From the NCBI GenBank assembly GCA_044224705.1, contig JBGAJY010000194.1:1-10521 (forward strand): DNA of 10,521 nucleotides, given 5' to 3'. Numbering within the stretch: position 1 is the first letter of the stretch; each line of letters starts with the position of its first letter. Origin of the DNA: M3007 sp044224705. GTDB taxonomy: Bacteria > Bacteroidota > Bacteroidia > Chitinophagales > Saprospiraceae. Of this stretch, positions 6,332 to 10,521 are shown piece after piece. Both the position numbers and the translations under genes were made by a program. A model generated the notes under the pieces. The model saw nothing but the letters and a program-made list of their open reading frames with translations, was not told the origin of the DNA and ran no database searches.

Positions 6332-6442
6332 GCCCCACCCCGTAGGCCCGACCCCCGACCCCTCCCCCTGCGGGGAGGGGAGCGTGCTTATCAGAGGGCA
6401 AACTCCCCTCCCCGCAGGGGGAGGGGGCGAGGGTGGGGCCTA
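6327..6442. repeat. GC-rich nested palindromic repeat element
   Basis: Inner arms of 23 bp (6359-6381 and 6404-6426) are exact reverse complements around a 22-base loop. Outer arms of 12 bp (TAGGCCCCACCC at 6329-6340; GGGTGGGGCCTA at 6431-6442) also match exactly. Each inner arm is itself almost self-complementary (CCCCTCCCC against GGGGAGGGG), so the element can form one long hairpin or two small ones. The left end contains a tandem 14-bp unit, CGTAGGCCCSACCC, at 6327-6340 and 6341-6354. Elements of this composition occur as dispersed intergenic repeats in many bacteria; copy number here cannot be tested. It lies between the protease and the glycogen-binding gene and may act as a transcript end. 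Confidence 0.8.
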
Positions 6443-6498
6443 ACGGGCCAAAGAAAATATCTGACCCATAATTCATCAACCACCGCATCACTTTTACC

Positions 6499-7455
6499 AT
6501 GCGACTAAAATACCAGGCATCCATCCTCTTCGCTTTCATGGCCTCCGGGCTCATGGCGCAGATCGATACGGCCAAAAGCAAATACGGCGCATATTTTTTC
6601 GAAGGCAGCGAGGTGGTGTTCGAATTCGACCGCCGCGTGTATGAAAAAGCCATCCATTCCGCCGACAGCAACGCCGTGGATTTCGCCGACCTCGATATCC
6701 TGCAGGTGACGGTCACGGGCAATTTCAACAACTGGTCGGCCGACGGCTGGGTGATGCAGCGCATGGACGACAACCGCTACCAGCTGCGCAAGCACCTCAA
6801 AGACTTCAAGGACGCCCCCAACTGGCAGTTCAAATTCCTCATCAACGGAACCTACTGGACCTCCGACGCCACCATCAGAAAAGAGGGCATATTGGGCAAG
6901 TACGACCTCAAAAACCCCAACGTCGTGCCCCCGCCGCCGGCCGATACGGGCAATGTCGTGATCCGGCTGAATGGATTTTCGACCGCCCGAACTGTGCTGC
7001 TATCGGGCACCTTCAACAACTGGGATGAACAGAATTACCGCATGAAAGCCGTGAACGGCGGCTGGGAAATGCACCTCTCGCTGCCCCCGGGCGTGTATGA
7101 ATACAAATTTATCGTGGATGGCCAATGGATGCACGACCCCGCCAATCCGGAAAAACGGCGCAACCAGTACGACACCTTCAACTCCGTACTCCGTGTCGCA
7201 CAGAACACCGTTTTTGAACTCAACGGCTTTCCCGATGCACAAACCGTGGTGCTCGCCGGCAGTTTTAACAACTGGAATGAAACCACCCAGAAAATGCGCC
7301 GCACCGAATACGGCTGGAAAACCGAACTGCCCCTCGTGGGCGGCAAACACCTGTACAAGTTTATCGTGGACGGCAAATGGATCACCGACCCCGCGAATCC
7401 GCGTGTGGAGACGGACCGGAAAGGGAATGTGAATTCGGTCCTGTTTGTGCGGTAA
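6499..7455 (+). CDS. exported protein with three AMPK-beta/CBM48-like glycogen-binding modules
   Basis: The 318-residue product has a signal peptide (residues 1-20, cut before Q21) and three tandem early-set beta-sandwich modules of the AMPK-beta/CBM48 type: about 35-140, 152-233 and 236-318. Each opens with a G-x-F-N-N-W motif (74-79, 170-175, 254-259). Modules 2 and 3 continue with YKFIVDGxW (202-210, 286-294), DPANP and F/V-N-S-V-L. These match the AMPK-beta positions that contact glycogen: W175/K203/W210/N228 and W259/K287/W294/N312. Module 1 is more diverged (W79, K112, W120) and lacks the clear Asn. No catalytic domain is present, so the role is probably binding alpha-glucan (starch or glycogen) in the periplasm or at the cell surface; the ligand is inferred. 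A proline run (144-147) separates module 1 from the rest. The ATG at 6499 directly precedes the signal peptide. It converges on the T9SS gene at 7477. Confidence 0.88.
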   Translation: MRLKYQASILFAFMASGLMAQIDTAKSKYGAYFFEGSEVVFEFDRRVYEKAIHSADSNAVDFADLDILQVTVTGNFNNWSADGWVMQRMDDNRYQLRKHLKDFKDAPNWQFKFLINGTYWTSDATIRKEGILGKYDLKNPNVVPPPPADTGNVVIRLNGFSTARTVLLSGTFNNWDEQNYRMKAVNGGWEMHLSLPPGVYEYKFIVDGQWMHDPANPEKRRNQYDTFNSVLRVAQNTVFELNGFPDAQTVVLAGSFNNWNETTQKMRRTEYGWKTELPLVGGKHLYKFIVDGKWITDPANPRVETDRKGNVNSVLFVR

Positions 7456-7486
7456 AAAACAGGTTGCCGAACGGGCTCACGGAACC
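7453..7486 (-). terminator. probable Rho-independent terminator of the minus-strand T9SS gene
   Basis: Reading the minus strand, GGTTCCG (7486-7480) can pair with CGG-C-AACC (7469-7462) around a ten-base loop, with one bulged base. The hairpin is followed by TGTTTTTT (7461-7454). It overlaps the stop codons of both convergent genes. On the plus strand the same stem is followed by AATTTT, so weaker bidirectional use is possible. Confidence 0.5.
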
Positions 7487-9228
7487 AATTTTACCACTCT
7501 CCCAACTTGCACCGCTCGCCCGCCGAACTGCATCTCCCAGAAATACATCCCGCCGGGCAGATGTTCCATCGAAAGTTCCGTTTCGAAATCCTGCAACGCG
7601 ACCGATGCGCAAAGCCGTCCCAGGGCATCGTACAGCACAAAACGGGGCGTCGCCGCCACCCGGGCGGACAAGCGAATCCGAAGCGCGTCGCTGCACGGAT
7701 TCGGTCCCACGGCGACACGCGGCAACACCGGCAGCTCGTGTACGCCGCTGACCTCACCCACCTCCACCTGCTGGCACAGGGTGTCCGCAGCATACGCATT
7801 GCCCGCGATGAGGCAAACGGTGTACACGCCCGGCCAGGGGAACGTATGCAGCGGACTGCTGTCCTGGCTCATGGCCCCGTCGCCGAAGGTCCAGGACCAG
7901 GACGTGGGCTCGTACCACGACAAATCGGTGAACTGCACCGTGAGCGGATCGGCCGTGTCGGCGAGCTCGTAGCGGAACAGGGCCACGGGCAGGTTGTCGA
8001 GGCCGAGGGTGTCGCAGGAAGAGTTGTCGAGGGGGCCGAGGCGGTAGTTGGGGAAGTAGATGCCTGACATGGCGCCCCGGGTAGGAAACTCAATTGCGCG
8101 TTGCACCACTTTACACGCCGTTCCTGCCCGGTCAGGGTATTCGATAATGTGGGCATAATTCGCATCGCCGGCAGACAGATAAATCTTGCCGTCCGGCCCG
8201 TGTTGGCTCCAGGCAAAAATGGAATTGCCAAATTCCGTTGAAAATCCGTCCCATTCTGCCACCGTTATTTTGGAAGATTCCAGGTCTGGCCCATTCAAAT
8301 CAAACTGTTCGAGGTAATGGCCAAAACCGGAATCAACGTATAAGTACTGACTATTTGGCGAAAAGGCCACCCCGGTGGTGTAATCCCAATTGGTTCGTGG
8401 CGCAAAACGCAAATTGGAAAGTAATCCGGTACAACGGTCGAAGTCATATACCGCAACCCCGGTCCGGCAACTATTGATGGCGAACCGACTTCCATCCGGA
8501 GAAAACCGGCTCCAGCCACAGAAGAAAAAACTGTCGATGGAAGGGTTTTCAATGGCCTGTATCCAAGGCCCCTCCAGGCTGTCGGGAGTAACCAAAAAAC
8601 GATAAAAAGTATCCTGCTGGTTATCGCCCAGCAACAGCCACCAGTCGCGTCCATTAGCATGCCGGTTGGCGCAGGCCACCTGAAAGCAGCCGGTTAAGAC
8701 GGGTAGGTTTTTCTCTACCACCTTGCCCAAACCCTGGTTGGCGTTCATGTCAATAGTCGTGAGCAGAAAATCTCTTACTATACAATTTGGATAAAAATCC
8801 AAATCTGCCCGTAAGTGAAATAAATCGTAGCGGTTGTTTTCCATTGGAAGGGCAAGAAGCCCTTGATATAAGGGGTATCCGTAGTTAACCAATGAACAGT
8901 ATATATCAAATGTAGCCCCTGTATTAAGACTGTCTCCATTATCAACGATAAGGCTTTGTGCATTTTTTATCTTACATCCATCACTATAGAATATCAATTT
9001 TCCTTCGTGATCTGCTAACGATAAATTGTCATTTGTAAACCCATCTACAATACTTGAATCAATTAAAATAATGGGAGGAAAGGTTGTGAAGTCAAAATAG
9101 AAGTCATACCACGGCGGGGTAGCCTGCGGAGAGTACTGACCATGTATCCAGACGTAATCGTGCTTTTGTGAAAATATTTCGGTGTAACAAAGTGCCACAA
9201 AGATCAGGACTGCAACAAATTTCTTCAT
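7477..9228 (-). CDS. T9SS-secreted beta-propeller and PKD domain protein
   Basis: The product is 583 residues with a signal peptide (MKKFVAVLIFVALC..., cut near Q21). Residues about 60-395 contain repeated strand-rich units such as RFSPDGSRFAI (241-251), AFSPNSQYLYV (288-298) and HGPDGKIYLSA (343-353). These read as a WD40-like beta-propeller and lack catalytic motifs. A PKD domain follows (about 415-490) with the typical SWTFGDG (445-451) and HTFPWPGVYTVCL (461-473). Residues about 505-583 are a type A T9SS sorting domain: VGPNPCSD, LYDALGRL, LPGGMYFW, then a basic end. The protein is thus predicted to cross the outer membrane by T9SS and be anchored or released; adhesion or gliding roles are common for such designs but not shown. 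The start is ATG 9228; TTG 9243 would only add five residues. The 5' half is far more AT-rich than the 3' half. Confidence 0.88.
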   Translation of the reverse strand: MKKFVAVLIFVALCYTEIFSQKHDYVWIHGQYSPQATPPWYDFYFDFTTFPPIILIDSSIVDGFTNDNLSLADHEGKLIFYSDGCKIKNAQSLIVDNGDSLNTGATFDIYCSLVNYGYPLYQGLLALPMENNRYDLFHLRADLDFYPNCIVRDFLLTTIDMNANQGLGKVVEKNLPVLTGCFQVACANRHANGRDWWLLLGDNQQDTFYRFLVTPDSLEGPWIQAIENPSIDSFFFCGWSRFSPDGSRFAINSCRTGVAVYDFDRCTGLLSNLRFAPRTNWDYTTGVAFSPNSQYLYVDSGFGHYLEQFDLNGPDLESSKITVAEWDGFSTEFGNSIFAWSQHGPDGKIYLSAGDANYAHIIEYPDRAGTACKVVQRAIEFPTRGAMSGIYFPNYRLGPLDNSSCDTLGLDNLPVALFRYELADTADPLTVQFTDLSWYEPTSWSWTFGDGAMSQDSSPLHTFPWPGVYTVCLIAGNAYAADTLCQQVEVGEVSGVHELPVLPRVAVGPNPCSDALRIRLSARVAATPRFVLYDALGRLCASVALQDFETELSMEHLPGGMYFWEMQFGGRAVQVGRVVKLVP

Positions 9229-9244
9229 AGGATATAAAGGCAAA

Positions 9245-9271
9245 GGGTTGTATCCGGACCGGATACAACCC
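9245..9271 (-). terminator. perfect 13-bp palindrome, probable terminator between two T9SS genes
   Basis: GGGTTGTATCCGG (9245-9257) and CCGGATACAACCC (9259-9271) are exact reverse complements around one central base. On the minus strand it lies 19 bp after the stop of the frameshifted T9SS gene and is followed by TTTGCCTTTATATCC, a modest T-rich tail. It also sits 16 bp upstream of the next ATG (9228), so it could instead act as an operator or a leader hairpin of that gene. Confidence 0.5.
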
Positions 9272-9290
9272 TAAATGAAAAATAAGATTT

Positions 9291-10521
9291 TTATCGATTG
9301 ATGACCAGGGGCTGTGCAAAAACGACCTTGCCAGCGTTTTCGAGCCTTATGTGATAGGCCCCGACTGGGAGTTTGCCGATGGAGAGTCGGGACTCGGGAG
9401 TCTTAACCTGGGCTTGAAGGGTGGGCTGTCCCAGGCTATTACTGATAATCAACTGATAATTATCGACCTCCTTAAACGCTGTGGCACTGATTTGAACAAT
9501 CAGATAGTCATTGGCGGGATTTGGGTAAACGGCAAAACCTGCCTGGACGGAAAATTCCTGTTGCGAGCGGCCTTCCCGTTCTGCCAATCTTTCGCATTCT
9601 ACTTCCGGCAATTCCACCCCAGTAAACCCAGTGTACATATGTCTTGCATCATCAACTGCTGGGCCGCCTTCATAAATGCATTGATTTCCAATAGTCAACA
9701 ACTCCTGCAATTCACTGCTATCCGGTCTGGTTTCCAGCATAATGGTATGCAGGAATATATTCAAGACCTTCTTTTCATTCAACTCGTAAATATTGCCGGG
9801 CTCAATGCCTGACAGCATATCCATTAAAGATGGTACGCCGTTTATTTTGGAAGATTGCTCAGGGTTTGGGGTTGCAATTGACTCAGTGAATCCATCAGCA
9901 GGGAATCGACCAAGGCCAGTTCTGAAAACAGGCCGGAAATGTCTTGCCAATTTTGTTCGAAAGCGATCTTTTGTACAAGGCTGGGAAGGCTCAAACTATC
10001 TGCCTTCGCGGCCAGACGGATCAATTGCGCCAATGGGCTTTCCTGTTTGGCAGACATAAAAGCAGACAATTCAGGCTGATCGGTTGTGAGCGCGGGATTC
10101 AGATACAATTTTTTATACAAATTGCGTTCGTTCCACCACTTGTAGGCTTCTGGATAATACTCGTATTGCACAGAATCAGTCGCGATCTGCAGGTCCAAAC
10201 TTGAAAGCCTTTTGGAAGGAGGAGCCTGTACATCGCTCATTGGGCAGTCGTACTGGCAGTCGGGGGCATCTGTAACAATTGCAGAAAACCAAGATGGCGT
10301 GTTCACATTTGGGAGCGGATTCTCCCCGGCAACTGGTCGAACAAAATACAGAGACATTGTTGTGAAAACAGTCCCATCAGTGGCAGCAGTTGCCCCTGCC
10401 GCAAAAGTTCCAATCCAGAGGTTGCCATTAGTAGTAGCAGGGATTGGTAGTAAAGGTGGTGGCTGAGGTATGGAGGGCGTACCTTGCGGGCCAGTTTGTG
10501 CTCCAACAACATACAGCAGCC
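9291..10521 (-). pseudogene. T9SS sorting-domain protein, partial at the window edge and frameshifted
   Basis: The 3' part of a large minus-strand gene is present; its start is beyond the window. From 10519 to 9845 one frame is open for 225 residues (for example NLWIGTFAAG, YFVRPVAGENPLPN, YYPEAYKWWNERNLYKKLY) and stops at TAA 9842-9844. The coding then continues in another frame from about 9845 to TAA 9291-9293 (184 residues), ending in a type A T9SS sorting domain (about 9293-9540: VYPNPANDYLIV, ISNSLGQ, LPVGAYHIRL). Adding one A to the AAAA run at 9845-9848 would join the frames as SNLPK-INGVPSLMD. So this is a one-base deletion, a sequencing error, or, less likely, programmed slippage. 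The ATG at 10357 is internal, because the frame stays open to the edge. I do not recognise the N-terminal region; secretion is the only inferred property. Base composition is more AT-rich than the left of the window. Confidence 0.75.

Noticed and set aside
6327..6442. CRISPR array or insertion-sequence end
   Set aside because: There are only inverted and one tandem short repeat, no regular spacers, no transposase and no target-site duplication.
6282..6773. Minus-strand frame running through the GC-rich palindromic repeat
   Set aside because: Its residues come from translated repeat sequence and from the antisense of the glycogen-binding gene.
9842..10357. A separate 171-residue gene starting at ATG 10357
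   Set aside because: The same frame stays open upstream to the window edge with protein-like sequence, and the following frame continues the product; it is an internal segment of the frameshifted T9SS gene.

Overview
The window looks like a chromosomal segment of a Bacteroidota bacterium, probably from the Saprospiria branch (the phylum is well supported, the class is a guess). The evidence is two proteins ending in type IX secretion (T9SS) sorting domains, LytTR-type two-component signalling, a lipoprotein with an acidic surface-export-like motif after the lipid cysteine, and starts preceded by A-rich stretches instead of strong Shine-Dalgarno sites. Most of the window is GC-rich. From about 8.2 kb to the right edge it becomes clearly more AT-rich.

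Layout: (1) 1-137 holds a perfect short palindrome and the leader of a LytTR response regulator (138-893, +). (2) That gene converges on a minus-strand pair, with a perfect 25-bp inverted repeat between them. The pair is a fatty-acid-hydroxylase/sterol-desaturase-type membrane protein (2308-3063) followed by a lipoprotein vanadium haloperoxidase/PAP2-type phosphatase (985-2262). (3) A 353-bp divergent control region (3064-3416) carries three 10-bp repeats phased by 30 and 20 bp. (4) A plus-strand LytS-like sensor kinase (3417-4475) and its LytTR response regulator (4550-5248) follow, separated by a 53-bp imperfect dyad. (5) Next are an exported two-motif aspartic protease-like protein (5333-6331), a GC-rich nested palindromic repeat, and an exported protein made of three AMPK-beta/CBM48-like glycogen-binding modules (6499-7455). 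(6) On the minus strand, converging on the last gene, are a T9SS-exported beta-propeller/PKD protein (7477-9228) and the 3' part of a second T9SS protein (9291-10521). The second one is interrupted by a one-base frameshift in an A4 run and runs off the window.

How the genes may work together: the kinase and the second regulator form one signal-transduction unit at the inner membrane. The exported protease, starch/glycogen-binding protein and T9SS proteins are cell-envelope or secreted functions. Co-regulation between the signalling genes and the exported products is inference from proximity only. I see no tRNA, rRNA, CRISPR array, transposase or phage gene. I also see no strong evidence for an entirely new system. 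The most interesting material is the intergenic symmetry elements, the triple glycogen-binding protein and the desaturase-haloperoxidase pair.
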